From positions 16,120 to 80,119 of the forward strand of contig CAJXZM010000007.1 of the NCBI GenBank assembly GCA_913063125.1: 64,000 bases of DNA, written 5' to 3'. A program made the translations under genes and the position numbers. Origin of the DNA: an uncultured Gammaproteobacteria bacterium. GTDB taxonomy: Bacteria; Pseudomonadota; Gammaproteobacteria; Pseudomonadales; Ketobacteraceae. Below the pieces are notes generated by a model. The model searched no databases. It saw only the letters and a program-made list of their open reading frames with translations, and was not told the DNA's origin. Below, piece after piece: positions 24,535-33,884 of this stretch (its first letter is position 1; each line of letters starts with the position of its first letter).

Positions 24535-27252
24535 TTAGTGCGCCTCATCCCAATTATCACCAATACCCACATCCACAATCAAAGGAATGGATAATTCTGC
24601 TGCTGAACTCATACAGCGCTTTAGCCCCTCAACCACCACATCGATTTCTTCTTCTGGTACCTCCAGTACCAATTCATCGTGCACCTGCATAATCACACAA
24701 GATTTAAGTTTTTCATCTTTAAGCCACTGATCCACAGAAATCATCGCCCGCTTTATGATATCCGCCGCGGTTCCTTGCATCGGAGCATTGATAGCAGTAC
24801 GTTCTGCAGCCTGTCGTCGCATTCCATTGGTAGAATTAATTTCCGCCAAATACAACCGGCGACCAAATAAGGTTTCAACGTACCCATCATCCGCAGCACT
24901 GGCTCGTATCCGCTCCATATAATCATGAACCCCAGGATAACGTGCAAAATAGATATCAATATATTCCTGAGCTTCACCCCGTAAAATACCAAGATTTTTT
25001 GCCAAACCAAAAGCTGACATACCATAGATTAAACCAAAGTTAATCGCCTTGGCATTTCGACGCTGCTCTGTTGTCACCTCATCAATCTCAACACCAACAA
25101 CCTCTGCCGCTGTTGCTTTATGAATATCCAAACCATCATTAAATGCCGCCACCATACCTTCATCACCCGATAGATGAGCCATGATACGCAATTCAATTTG
25201 AGAGTAATCCGCCGCCACTAATTTACAGCCAGGCTTAGCAATAAACGCTTGTCGGATTTTGCGTCCTTCTTCAGAGCGTACCGGTATGTTTTGCAAATTT
25301 GGATCAGAAGATGAAAAACGTCCTGTTGCCGTCCCAGCCTGATGATAAGACGTATGAATTCGACCGCTTCTGCGGTGAATTAATTCTGGCAATTTATCGG
25401 TATAGGTGGACTTTAACTTACTCATGCTGCGATATTCCATGAGTATTTTTGGTAATGGAAAATCCAACGCCAACTCTTGTAATACCGGCTCCGCTGTAGA
25501 GGGCGCACCTTTTGGCGTTTTCTTAATAACCGGCAAGCCTAATTTTTCATATAAAATCTCACCCAATTGTTTAGGAGATGACAAATTAAACGGCTGGCCA
25601 GCCAATTCATGCGCTTCTGATTCAATCTCTTGCATACGCACTGCCAAAGACTGACTTTGACAACGCAGCATATCAGCATCAATTAATGCTCCTGTCCGTT
25701 CGATGTGTGAAATAATCGGCATCAGGGGTATTTCAATATCTTCAAATACAGAAACCAACGTTGGCTCTTTTTCTAACTTGGCCCAAAGCACATTATGCAA
25801 GCGGAGAGTTATATCCGCATCTTCTGCCGCATATGGCCCTGCTAATTCAATATCGACTTGATCAAAGGTAAGTTGCTTTTTACCTTTTCCCGCAATATCT
25901 TCAAAATGAATTGTTTCAAGGCCCAAATACTTTTGCGCCAAACTATCCATGTCATGTCGAGTAGCCGTTGAATTAAAAACAAAAGATTCCAACATGGTGT
26001 CAAACGCTACACCATTAATGTCAATATCGTAATTACCCAACACGTTTTTATCGTATTTTAAATTCTGACCCACTTTTTTAGGGCTCTCTGCAGCCAACAA
26101 AGGCGCTATTTTTTCCAACACCCAATCTCGAGACAACTGATCTGGAGCCCCAGGGTAACGATGGTCAACAGGAACATAAGCCGCCTTGCCCTCTTCACAA
26201 CAAAACGACAAACCCACTAACTCTGCTTCCATATAATTTAAACTAGTGGTTTCGGTATCAAATGCAAATACATCACTAGCAGCCAAAACTTTCAGCCATT
26301 TCTCAAATTCTTCTTCGGTATAAATAACCTGATAATCGGTTTCAATATCCGCAACGGGAACGGCTACTTCTTCAGCATCATCCGATCCGGCTGAAGATAC
26401 TTCTGCGATCCAACTTTTAAACTCTAACTCTTTATATAGGGCTAATAATGCGGGTTTATCTGCAGGCTCCATCACCAAATCAGCAATACCGACATCCAAC
26501 TCAACATCCAATTTAATGGTTGCCAAATCATAGGACAACGGCAGCTGCTCTAAGCTAGCACGTAAATTCTCACCCACCTTACCTTTTACTTCATCAGCAT
26601 GTTCCATCACACCATCTAATGAACCAAATAACGTTAACCACTTAACCGCCGTTTTTGGACCACATTTGGGCACACCCGGAATATTATCAACGGTATCTCC
26701 CATCAGCGCGAGATAATCAATAATCTGATCTGGCTCAACACCAAATTTTTCCTTAACACCTGGCAGATCCATCACCGTATCCGTCATGGTATTCGCTAGC
26801 GTGACATGCTCCGTCACCAACTGAGCCATGTCCTTATCGCCGGTAGACACAACAGTATGAATACCTTTCGCAGATGCCTCAGCACACAGCGTACCAATCA
26901 CATCATCCGCCTCAACGCCATCAACAATCAACATTGGAAAACCTAAGGCTTTTATACACTCATGCAACGGCGCAATCTGGCTTCGCAAATCATCCGGCAT
27001 AGGAGGCCGATTCGCTTTGTACTCAGGAAACATGTCATCACGAAATGTTTTCCCTTTAGCATCAAAGATCACCGCCACCTGATCTGACTGATAATCCTTC
27101 ATAAGGCGCTTCAACATATTAAGTACACCCTTAATCGCACCCGTTGGCTGACCTTGTGAAGTAATCAACGGGGGCAATGCATGAAACGCGCGATAAAGGT
27201 ATGAAGATCCATCCACAAGCACTAAAGGCTTGGTTGTTGAAGGGTTTGACAT
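24535..27252 (-). CDS. polA: DNA polymerase I
   Basis: A 905-residue enzyme for Okazaki fragment processing and repair. The N-terminal 5'-3' exonuclease (1-290) has LVDGSSYLYRAFHALPPL and VEADDVIGTL. The 3'-5' proofreading domain is active by sequence: FAFDTETTSLNYMEAELVG has the Asp-x-Glu metal ligands. The polymerase domain has motif A (DYSQIELRIMAHLSGD), the O helix (RRNAKAINFGLIYGMSAFG) and motif C (QVHDELVLE). E. coli PolA is 928 residues. It leads the polA-DUF2237-selO operon. A large palindromic element lies in its upstream gap. Confidence 0.97.
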   Translation of the reverse strand: MSNPSTTKPLVLVDGSSYLYRAFHALPPLITSQGQPTGAIKGVLNMLKRLMKDYQSDQVAVIFDAKGKTFRDDMFPEYKANRPPMPDDLRSQIAPLHECIKALGFPMLIVDGVEADDVIGTLCAEASAKGIHTVVSTGDKDMAQLVTEHVTLANTMTDTVMDLPGVKEKFGVEPDQIIDYLALMGDTVDNIPGVPKCGPKTAVKWLTLFGSLDGVMEHADEVKGKVGENLRASLEQLPLSYDLATIKLDVELDVGIADLVMEPADKPALLALYKELEFKSWIAEVSSAGSDDAEEVAVPVADIETDYQVIYTEEEFEKWLKVLAASDVFAFDTETTSLNYMEAELVGLSFCCEEGKAAYVPVDHRYPGAPDQLSRDWVLEKIAPLLAAESPKKVGQNLKYDKNVLGNYDIDINGVAFDTMLESFVFNSTATRHDMDSLAQKYLGLETIHFEDIAGKGKKQLTFDQVDIELAGPYAAEDADITLRLHNVLWAKLEKEPTLVSVFEDIEIPLMPIISHIERTGALIDADMLRCQSQSLAVRMQEIESEAHELAGQPFNLSSPKQLGEILYEKLGLPVIKKTPKGAPSTAEPVLQELALDFPLPKILMEYRSMSKLKSTYTDKLPELIHRRSGRIHTSYHQAGTATGRFSSSDPNLQNIPVRSEEGRKIRQAFIAKPGCKLVAADYSQIELRIMAHLSGDEGMVAAFNDGLDIHKATAAEVVGVEIDEVTTEQRRNAKAINFGLIYGMSAFGLAKNLGILRGEAQEYIDIYFARYPGVHDYMERIRASAADDGYVETLFGRRLYLAEINSTNGMRRQAAERTAINAPMQGTAADIIKRAMISVDQWLKDEKLKSCVIMQVHDELVLEVPEEEIDVVVEGLKRCMSSAAELSIPLIVDVGIGDNWDEAH

Positions 27253-27320
27253 GTTTACAATCCAATCGGTTTAAAAAACCAGCACAAAACAGTTATGCTG
27301 GAATAAAATTATCACTACTT

Positions 27321-27480
27321 AGTAAGATCGTGGAAACTGGGTATAAGCTCTGTATTTGACGTATGATTTCAGAAATCTCTGAGGCAAGGACGCCGAAGAA
27401 AGCATACATGGACGTACTCGCTGCGGTTTCTGAAATCATACGTCAAATACAGTGCGATCGTCGAGATCCGCAGACTTACT
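27321..27480. repeat. 160-bp palindromic element between panP and polA
   Basis: A perfect 26-bp inverted repeat (27350-27375 with 27427-27452, arm starting CTGTATTTGACG) encloses a 51-base centre containing GGCAAGGACGCCG and ATACATGGACGTACTCG. Looser pairing extends the arms to AGTAAG (27321-27326) and CTTACT (27475-27480). The gap of 307 bases between polA and panP holds this element and no gene. It looks like a dispersed intergenic repeat or a non-autonomous element and would form a very stable hairpin in RNA. Confidence 0.75.
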
Positions 27481-27559
27481 AAACTAGATATCTCATGCTA
27501 TCACGGAGCCCCTCCAAGTGGGAGGTAACCATTCTACCGCAACCGCTCTATCGAAAAAG

Positions 27560-29209
27560 TTAATTCGCAGGCATATCACACAAACACGCAAGTTCCGCCA
27601 TAAACGCCTTACACGTATTACTGTCAGCAATTTCCAACTGCTCCATAATAATCGCCCGCAATACATCCATACTGGTCAACGGGTTCGCCAACACCACGCG
27701 AAAGACCACCGAAGGATAATTAGCATACTTCATCGGTGTCAACGTAGTACGCGATACAAAAGACTTACCATGTGCACGTTGCGCTTTTTGAATCCGCTTA
27801 GTAAGACGGTTCAACACATCCAAAATTTTATTACGCTTACCCTCAGGAGCCGTCTTCAATGCTTTCTGCACATAAGCAGGCACAAACCGATAGGTCAAAA
27901 TGTTCAACTCTGGCGCCGATATCAACTCAAATTCTTCTTCACGATTAATCATATCCGCAAAAGAGTGAGCCTTATTAATACCCTCATCAATCAGAATCTC
28001 ATAACCACTACGACCGATAATTTTTAATCCCGACTGCAATAACATCGCCATCCCAGGACGCGAGCCTTCCAACGTATAACTACCCAAATCCTTTGAACCT
28101 TTACGGATAATATATTCCGCATGATGCTCAATACTTGACACTATGGTTGGCTCTTTAAACAATACCAACCCCGCCCCCATCGGTACGTACATCTGCTTAT
28201 GAGCATCAATGGTCACAGAATCTGCGCGCTCAATACCTTTTAAGATATGTTTATAGGTATTTGAAAATAACGTCGGACCACCCCAAGCAGCATCCACATG
28301 GTAGTGACAGCCGATTTCTTCAGCAACGTCCGCCATTTCATCTAACGGATCAACAGAACCTGTTTCAGAAGTGCCCGCCACACCAATAATGGCCATTACT
28401 TTGATATTTCTAGCGGTTAGGTCTGCTACTTTTGCCCTTAAATCAGAAATCTGCGCTTTGTTTCTCTCATCCGTTTTTATCGCAATCAGATTATCGCGAC
28501 CAAAACCTAATACATCAGCCGCTTTTCCTAGGGAATAATGGCCGCGCTCTGTTACCAATACCGCAACACCATCATACCCATAGTGCTTTAACGCACCATG
28601 CATACCAGAATAATTTACTCCACGAAAATCACCATCGGGAGCAAGTAGTTTATTTCTCGCCACCCAAAGTGCCGTTAGGTTAGCAATAGTGCCACCAGAG
28701 CAAAAAGAACCTAACGAATGTCCCGCTTCATGCATCCACTTGGTATAAAAATCAGTGCCATTTTCATAAACCAATCGATGCATCATTCCCAAAACTTGAC
28801 GCTCTAACGGAGTAAACGCTTTAGAGGTTTCAATTTTCACCAAGTTTTGATTAAGCGCCATCATGATTTTTGACAGCGGCAACATAAAATATGGCAGAGC
28901 AGAGGTCATATGCCCAACAAAGCTAGGGGATGACGTATGTACAGACTGGGCAACCAACTTGTCCAATAAAAAATTGGCTTGCTGTGATACAAAAATCGGC
29001 TTTTCAGGAATACCCGAATCAGCAAAGTCTTTTTCTAACTCAGGCAGCTCTTTTTCTGCAGCCACGACATGCTGTTGCAAAAAGCCCACCAGATTTTCTG
29101 ATATCTGTTGTTCGATTCTACCGAGTTTTGAGTTGGGCGCTTCGGGTACCGTAAATATCCGGTACATCGCTTCCATACTCGCATCTGCGTACTGCGTGTC
29201 TCGTGCCAT
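27560..29209 (-). CDS. panP: PLP-dependent aspartate 1-decarboxylase PanP-like
   Basis: A 549-residue group II PLP-dependent decarboxylase. The cofactor Lys is K338 in TIDAHKQMYVPMG, and D306 in HVDAAWGGP should contact the pyridine nitrogen; CSGGTIANLTALW is the PLP phosphate segment. Length and the opening segment match the PanP group, which makes beta-alanine from aspartate for pantothenate and replaces pyruvoyl PanD in Vibrio and relatives. Other members of the fold are glutamate decarboxylases, so the substrate is inferred. It stands alone between a palindromic element and an esterase gene. Confidence 0.75.
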   Translation of the reverse strand: MARDTQYADASMEAMYRIFTVPEAPNSKLGRIEQQISENLVGFLQQHVVAAEKELPELEKDFADSGIPEKPIFVSQQANFLLDKLVAQSVHTSSPSFVGHMTSALPYFMLPLSKIMMALNQNLVKIETSKAFTPLERQVLGMMHRLVYENGTDFYTKWMHEAGHSLGSFCSGGTIANLTALWVARNKLLAPDGDFRGVNYSGMHGALKHYGYDGVAVLVTERGHYSLGKAADVLGFGRDNLIAIKTDERNKAQISDLRAKVADLTARNIKVMAIIGVAGTSETGSVDPLDEMADVAEEIGCHYHVDAAWGGPTLFSNTYKHILKGIERADSVTIDAHKQMYVPMGAGLVLFKEPTIVSSIEHHAEYIIRKGSKDLGSYTLEGSRPGMAMLLQSGLKIIGRSGYEILIDEGINKAHSFADMINREEEFELISAPELNILTYRFVPAYVQKALKTAPEGKRNKILDVLNRLTKRIQKAQRAHGKSFVSRTTLTPMKYANYPSVVFRVVLANPLTSMDVLRAIIMEQLEIADSNTCKAFMAELACLCDMPAN

Positions 29210-29495
29210 GGTGTTGCCTAGTAAAGTTTGCCTAAATATTGCTTTGCTGATCGCTAAGGGCGCCTATTTTAACCACAAAGAGTCTTTTCAGCGAAATTTT
29301 TCTAACTACAACAAAATATCAAAATATTTTCGTTTAAAATCAATATCTTAATAGACGGACATAGAGTCAGGTTTTTATGCCAAAAAGGACAAATAGTTAA
29401 GAAACCTTCCTACACTCAACAAAATACTAGCATACGTATACCGTTCGCGGTATTTGCAGCCCACAATGAAAACAAAATCCCTAACCGTTTTTGAG

Positions 29496-30587
29496 CTACC
29501 TTTTTATCAACTTTCTTATTTGCTCTGTTGTGTGCTTAACGGCAGCCTCTGCCGCCTCAATATGCCCCGTCATGGTGACGTAAGCATGCATCAAATCACT
29601 ATATTCGTGATACCACACCGATACACCCACTGATTTCAGATACATTGCATATGCCTCGCCTTCATCACGCAGCACATCAAACCCTGCAGTGGTAATAATG
29701 GCTGGCGGTAACTTCTCAAGCCACTCACCTTCAGCTAATCCGGGAGATGCCTTAATGTCCTGTTTATGGTTATCATTTCCTATGTACATTCCAACAAACC
29801 AATTAATAGTATTACCACATAGAGGTAACCCTTCAGCCTGAGTGTGGTGGGTTAACGTACAATTCCGCAAATCCGTTGCTGGATAGATGAGCACTTGTGC
29901 ACTTGGGGCAGGCAGGCCATTTTTTACCGTTTGCTGACTGACTACCGCCGCTAAATTACCCCCAGCGCTATCTCCTGCAACATACACATTATTCTCATCA
30001 CCACCATAATGAGACACATTATCTTTGAGCCACAGGAAGCTATCAACAGCATCATCTGCTGCAGCCGGATAGGGTTGCTCAGGTGCCAATCGATAATCCA
30101 CAGATATCACAATATGATTAAGGTCTTCAGCAAAGCCAGAGCACAACGCATCAACAGTATCCGAACTTCCCACCGACCAGCCGCCGCCATGGTAATAGAC
30201 CATCACCGGGATAGGTTCATTGGTAAGCTGTGGTGGGTTAAAAATACGGATCCCCACTGATCTAACACCTGCCGCAGACGACAACGCAATGGTTCTATCT
30301 TTTGCCGTAACAGACTTGCGACGGGAACTATCCAACAACTTGCAACCTTCCGCGTACTGAGTTCGAGCAAGTTTGATAGGAAACGAATATAGCGGACTTT
30401 CTGCTTCATAAGCCTTTGCAACGACATGCAGCTGAGGGTCCAAAGCTCGACCCTCCCAAGCATAAGGTTTACCGCCTGCTATCACCTCAAGCTGCCTAGG
30501 CGGCAATTTTAAAGCTGCTTGAGATAGGGCGTTTTTAATTCGGTCTAGTGATTTGATTTGATCTATTTTTTTCAGATGCTCTAACAT
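29496..30587 (-). CDS. Alpha/beta hydrolase, hormone-sensitive-lipase-type esterase
   Basis: About 363 residues from ATG 30587 (MLEHLKK); an ATG 28 codons upstream overlaps the divergent DUF2782 leader and is less likely. The oxyanion motif HGGGW (in VYYHGGGWSVGS), the nucleophile elbow GDSAGG, and C-terminal Asp (TAGFDVLRDEGEAY) and His (LMHAYVTM) complete the triad. YRLAPEQPYPAAADD is typical of the HSL or bacterial family IV esterases. It probably hydrolyses medium or short acyl esters in the cytoplasm. It is transcribed alone, away from the DUF2782 gene. Confidence 0.88.
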   Translation of the reverse strand: MLEHLKKIDQIKSLDRIKNALSQAALKLPPRQLEVIAGGKPYAWEGRALDPQLHVVAKAYEAESPLYSFPIKLARTQYAEGCKLLDSSRRKSVTAKDRTIALSSAAGVRSVGIRIFNPPQLTNEPIPVMVYYHGGGWSVGSSDTVDALCSGFAEDLNHIVISVDYRLAPEQPYPAAADDAVDSFLWLKDNVSHYGGDENNVYVAGDSAGGNLAAVVSQQTVKNGLPAPSAQVLIYPATDLRNCTLTHHTQAEGLPLCGNTINWFVGMYIGNDNHKQDIKASPGLAEGEWLEKLPPAIITTAGFDVLRDEGEAYAMYLKSVGVSVWYHEYSDLMHAYVTMTGHIEAAEAAVKHTTEQIRKLIKR

Positions 30588-30772
30588 GGAAAAACCTATG
30601 GGCAGGAAGGGGCAATACTGTATGCAAATGACTAACTCCAAAGAATAATCGTAAAACCAATATGAGCGCAATAAATGATGCTTATCATTTGTCGCATATA
30701 GTGAATAACAGTAAACTGTTGCTATCGTCCTTTCTTTTCTGCCTCTTTTTATCTACTTATGGTGTACTTACT

Positions 30773-31060
30773 ATGCGCTTATTAATTGCAATATTATTAC
30801 TAATACCCCTCTCTGTACTCGCGAGGATAGAGCCTTATGACGAACGCTCTGATATTCAACCTGAGGCCAAAGTAACCATTGTAAAAGATGGTGACAAAGA
30901 AATGCAGATACACCAAGTAAACGGCAAGGTGTATGGCATTAAGGTAATACCTAAATTAGGTAAACCTTACTACCTTGTTGACCCTAATGGCGATGGCAAG
31001 TTTATTCGCAATGATTATGATCGTATTCAAGTACCTGAGTGGACATTACTAAAATGGTAA
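30773..31060 (+). CDS. DUF2782 periplasmic protein
   Basis: About 95 residues from ATG 30773, which gives a clean signal peptide (MRLLIAILLLIPLSVLA). The mature part contains QVNGKVYGIKVIPKLGKPYYLVDPNGDGKF, split here into the family's core (QVNGKVYGIKVIP and YYLVDPNGDG), the pattern of DUF2782. Function is unknown. In Pseudomonas a DUF2782 gene also lies next to polA, so this gene marks the same ancestral neighbourhood. It overlaps the DUF2797 gene by about 20 bases. Confidence 0.85.
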   Translation: MRLLIAILLLIPLSVLARIEPYDERSDIQPEAKVTIVKDGDKEMQIHQVNGKVYGIKVIPKLGKPYYLVDPNGDGKFIRNDYDRIQVPEWTLLKW

Positions 31061-32013
31061 AGGTAGGAATGGCGGAAGTAGAAATGAAAGACATTGATGT
31101 AACAAAAACTGAAGCAGCTGACTCTGAAACAATAGAAACTGAAACAATAGGTACGGCAAACGACAGCACGGTTATCACCGGCACGCTGGCTAAAATGCGC
31201 AACCTTCTTGCGGGGGATAACGACAGTTTCGACACCCCCAGTGTTGCTTATGAGTTACCCATGGGTGACAAGCAAATCGCCTTAAACCCACTAATTGGGC
31301 GTTCCATTCGACTCAATTTTACTGGCCAAATTTTTTGCTCTCATTGCGGTCGCAAAACCAAAAAGAGTTTTAGCCAAGGCCATTGTTACCCTTGCTTTAA
31401 AAAGCTCGCAAGCTGTGACATGTGTATCATGAAACCCGAAACCTGCCACTTTGATCAGGGTACCTGCCGGGAGCCGGAATGGGCACAGGAGTTTTGTTTT
31501 AAGCCCCATTATGTCTATTTGGCAAATTCATCGGGTATTAAAGTGGGTATCACTCGTGGCACTCAAATACCAACTCGCTGGATGGATCAAGGTGCAATAC
31601 AAGCGTTACCTATCATGAAAGTAAGCGCTCGCAAACTATCTGGGCTAGTAGAAGTCATCATCGCAGAGCATGTGTCCGATAAAACGAACTGGCGTAAAAT
31701 GCTTAAAAACGATGTTGAGACGTTAGACCTTAGAGCCATTCGTGATCAGCTTTTAGAAGCGTGTGACGAGCAGTTACAAGCACTAAAAGAACAACATGGT
31801 GACGATGCAATGCAGTGGTTGGATGAAGAACCGATTGATATTCATTACCCCGTGAAGGTTTACCCTACCAAAGTAACGTCTTTTAACTTTGATAAAACAC
31901 CCATGATAGAAGGCACTCTCATGGGAATAAAAGGCCAATATTTGTTATTAGATACCGGTGTGTTGAATATTCGAAAGTTCTCTGCTTATGAGGTTGAACT
32001 GTCTTACACCTAA
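31039..32013 (+). CDS. DUF2797 family protein with Cys-rich zinc motifs
   Basis: Up to 324 residues. Cys pairs CSHC, CYPC and CDMC followed by CHFDQGTC form a zinc ribbon-like block (about 95-145), after which YVYLANSSGIKVGITR resembles the first strand pair of a GIY-YIG-like fold. This combination is that of DUF2797. No function is known to me. The start is uncertain: GTG 31039, ATG 31054 or ATG 31069 are possible, and the first 60 residues are acidic and repetitive (TETIGTAND), probably disordered. Translation is likely coupled to the overlapping DUF2782 gene. Confidence 0.82.
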   Translation: MDITKMVKVGMAEVEMKDIDVTKTEAADSETIETETIGTANDSTVITGTLAKMRNLLAGDNDSFDTPSVAYELPMGDKQIALNPLIGRSIRLNFTGQIFCSHCGRKTKKSFSQGHCYPCFKKLASCDMCIMKPETCHFDQGTCREPEWAQEFCFKPHYVYLANSSGIKVGITRGTQIPTRWMDQGAIQALPIMKVSARKLSGLVEVIIAEHVSDKTNWRKMLKNDVETLDLRAIRDQLLEACDEQLQALKEQHGDDAMQWLDEEPIDIHYPVKVYPTKVTSFNFDKTPMIEGTLMGIKGQYLLLDTGVLNIRKFSAYEVELSYT

Positions 32014-32015
32014 TA

Positions 32016-32987
32016 TTACCAATGGCATGTCAAAATCTCATCATAAGCATGCTGTAACATATCGTGGTAATTTTCCTGCCCCCAACCCAAACTGTCGATG
32101 ACGATTTGGCGCAAGGGGGTGCTAGCCTCGATTTTATGTATGATAGAGACATTAGTATTGGTTTCTGCCACAACACAGACCACCTGGTCTACCTTTACCT
32201 TTTGCTTCAACGCTAACAAGGTTTTAATACCGGGGCGATGATCATCACTCAATGCTACTCTAGCAACAGAAAGCACACCTAAGTCAGACTCTAAATACTG
32301 CAACCCATCGTGAAATAGAATAAATGATGGTTTTTGTTTTATCGCTTGTGTTTGTTTATTCGATAACAGAGACCTAATAGGTTGCATTGCCTGCCTAACA
32401 ATTGATCGTTTTTCATTTGCCCGCGTCTCCGCACTGCCTCCCTGGACATCCAGCGTAGCTAAAACCCGCGCCGCTATAATCTCGGCATTATCTACCGACC
32501 ACCAAATGTGGGGATCAAACTGCAACATTTCATCATGATCATGATGTTTATCCTCATCATGTCCCTTGTCATTTTCAAGCAGCTCTCTAAACGCCAAACG
32601 TTTAAGCCCTTCCAACAGGCTTACATCAATCACTTTATCTTGATCGGCTCGGGCAATAACAGAGACTAAATAGGGTTCCACAACAGGCCCCATCCAGATA
32701 ATCAAATCCGCCTGTAACACCTGAGCAATATCAGACGGTTTTAATACATAGTCGTGAGGGGTTGACCCTGGAGGTAAGAGAGTACTTACTTCAAGATTAA
32801 TATCATGCTGTAGTAATGGTTTATGCATCGTCGCAATGATTAATTGTAACGGCTTAATTGACGTGAGAATGGCTGGAGAACTAGACGCTAAGCTCACTGT
32901 TGAGAACGAAGAAAAACCCAACAAAATGGCTATCAACAACGGTTCCATTTGCGCCTTTACTAAACTCATGCTTTTTAGAAACACCAT
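32016..32987 (-). CDS. znuA: Zinc ABC transporter substrate-binding protein
   Basis: Up to 323 residues. A signal peptide (MEPLLIAILLGF, ending SLASS) precedes a cluster A-I metal-binding fold: PGSTPHDYVLKPSD with the His ligand, a His/Asp-rich loop GHDEDKHHDHDEM, DPHIWW, and FHDGLQYLE. It captures zinc in the periplasm for ZnuBC. Three in-frame ATG codons (32987, 32969, 32948) make the exact start uncertain; the last has AAGG just upstream. It is divergent from znuCB with a 111-base shared control region. A zur gene, which lies here in Pseudomonas, is missing. Confidence 0.92.
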   Translation of the reverse strand: MVFLKSMSLVKAQMEPLLIAILLGFSSFSTVSLASSSPAILTSIKPLQLIIATMHKPLLQHDINLEVSTLLPPGSTPHDYVLKPSDIAQVLQADLIIWMGPVVEPYLVSVIARADQDKVIDVSLLEGLKRLAFRELLENDKGHDEDKHHDHDEMLQFDPHIWWSVDNAEIIAARVLATLDVQGGSAETRANEKRSIVRQAMQPIRSLLSNKQTQAIKQKPSFILFHDGLQYLESDLGVLSVARVALSDDHRPGIKTLLALKQKVKVDQVVCVVAETNTNVSIIHKIEASTPLRQIVIDSLGWGQENYHDMLQHAYDEILTCHW

Positions 32988-32997
32988 TTTTTATACC

Positions 32998-33010
32998 GTT
33001 ATCCTTTAAC
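32998..33010. promoter_or_regulatory. Candidate Zur-type operator between znuA and znuC
   Basis: GTTATCCTTTAAC is an interrupted inverted repeat (GTTA...TAAC) resembling the GTTATA-TATAAC core of gammaproteobacterial Zur boxes. It is ten bases from the znuA start in the divergent gap. The centre does not match perfectly, so this is a weak candidate. Confidence 0.35.
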
Positions 33011-33098
33011 TTATTATTGAAAAGCAAGATTACCACAACCATGATCGAAAGATGATAAGATAGCCCGCCATTCCTATCCCCTAGAGATTACTGCTCCG

Positions 33099-33884
33099 AT
33101 GACCACCCCGATTGTTCAACTTGATGATATTTGCCTCAATATAAGAGGACAGTCATTGCTGAACCATATCAATATGGCGCTAAACCCTGGGGAGATTATG
33201 ACCGTTATTGGTCCAAATGGTGCCGGAAAGTCCAGCTTGCTTAAAATTGTGCTGGGCTTATACAAACCCTCATCGGGAAAGCGTCGCATACATAAAGGAT
33301 TACGTATTGGCTACATGCCTCAAAAGCTCCAAATTGACCAAAGTTTACCGCTTACCGTTCAGCGCTTTCTGGCCCTGGCAGGAAACCCCAACCGCCAAGA
33401 TATTGAGGCCGCATTGCATGATGTGAATGCTCTGCAGACCATCACACGCCCCATACAATCGATTTCCGGGGGAGAGTTCCAACGCGTATTACTCGCCAGA
33501 GCATTATTAAGGAACCCTACACTATTGGTATTAGACGAACCTGCACAAGGTGTAGACCTACATGGTCAACAGGAGCTCTATCAACTATTGGCAGGCATTC
33601 GAGATAAACGCCAATGCGCCATTTTGATGGTATCCCATGATTTACACTTTGTAATGGCAAGAACCGACCAGGTCATCTGTTTAAACCAGCATGTTTGTTG
33701 TTCAGGAACCGCAGACTCCGTAGCGAATCACCCAGAGTATTTGGCTTTATTTGATCAGGGAATTGAAAAAGATTTTGCGGTATACACACATCACCATGAC
33801 CATCACCATAATATTCATGGTGATGTAGTAAAAGACGAAACCTCCAGTTCCCACAAGCAATGCTCAGGGCATCACCATGATTGA
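33099..33884 (+). CDS. znuC: Zinc ABC transporter ATP-binding protein with His-rich tail
   Basis: A 261-residue ABC ATPase. Walker A GPNGAGKSS, the Q loop in GYMPQKL, the signature SGGEFQRVLLARAL and Walker B LLVLDEPAQGVD are all intact. It powers zinc import with ZnuB. The last 35 residues are unusually rich in His (THHHDHHHNIHGD, then SGHHHD), resembling metal-binding loops and not normally part of the ATPase core; it may sense or buffer zinc. znuB overlaps its end by 8 bases. Confidence 0.95.
   Translation: MTTPIVQLDDICLNIRGQSLLNHINMALNPGEIMTVIGPNGAGKSSLLKIVLGLYKPSSGKRRIHKGLRIGYMPQKLQIDQSLPLTVQRFLALAGNPNRQDIEAALHDVNALQTITRPIQSISGGEFQRVLLARALLRNPTLLVLDEPAQGVDLHGQQELYQLLAGIRDKRQCAILMVSHDLHFVMARTDQVICLNQHVCCSGTADSVANHPEYLALFDQGIEKDFAVYTHHHDHHHNIHGDVVKDETSSSHKQCSGHHHD

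Noticed and set aside
27518..28027. 169-codon plus-strand frame antisense to panP
   Set aside because: It lies opposite a well-supported gene, has no family motif, and is rich in residues typical of antisense frames (His, Arg, Thr).
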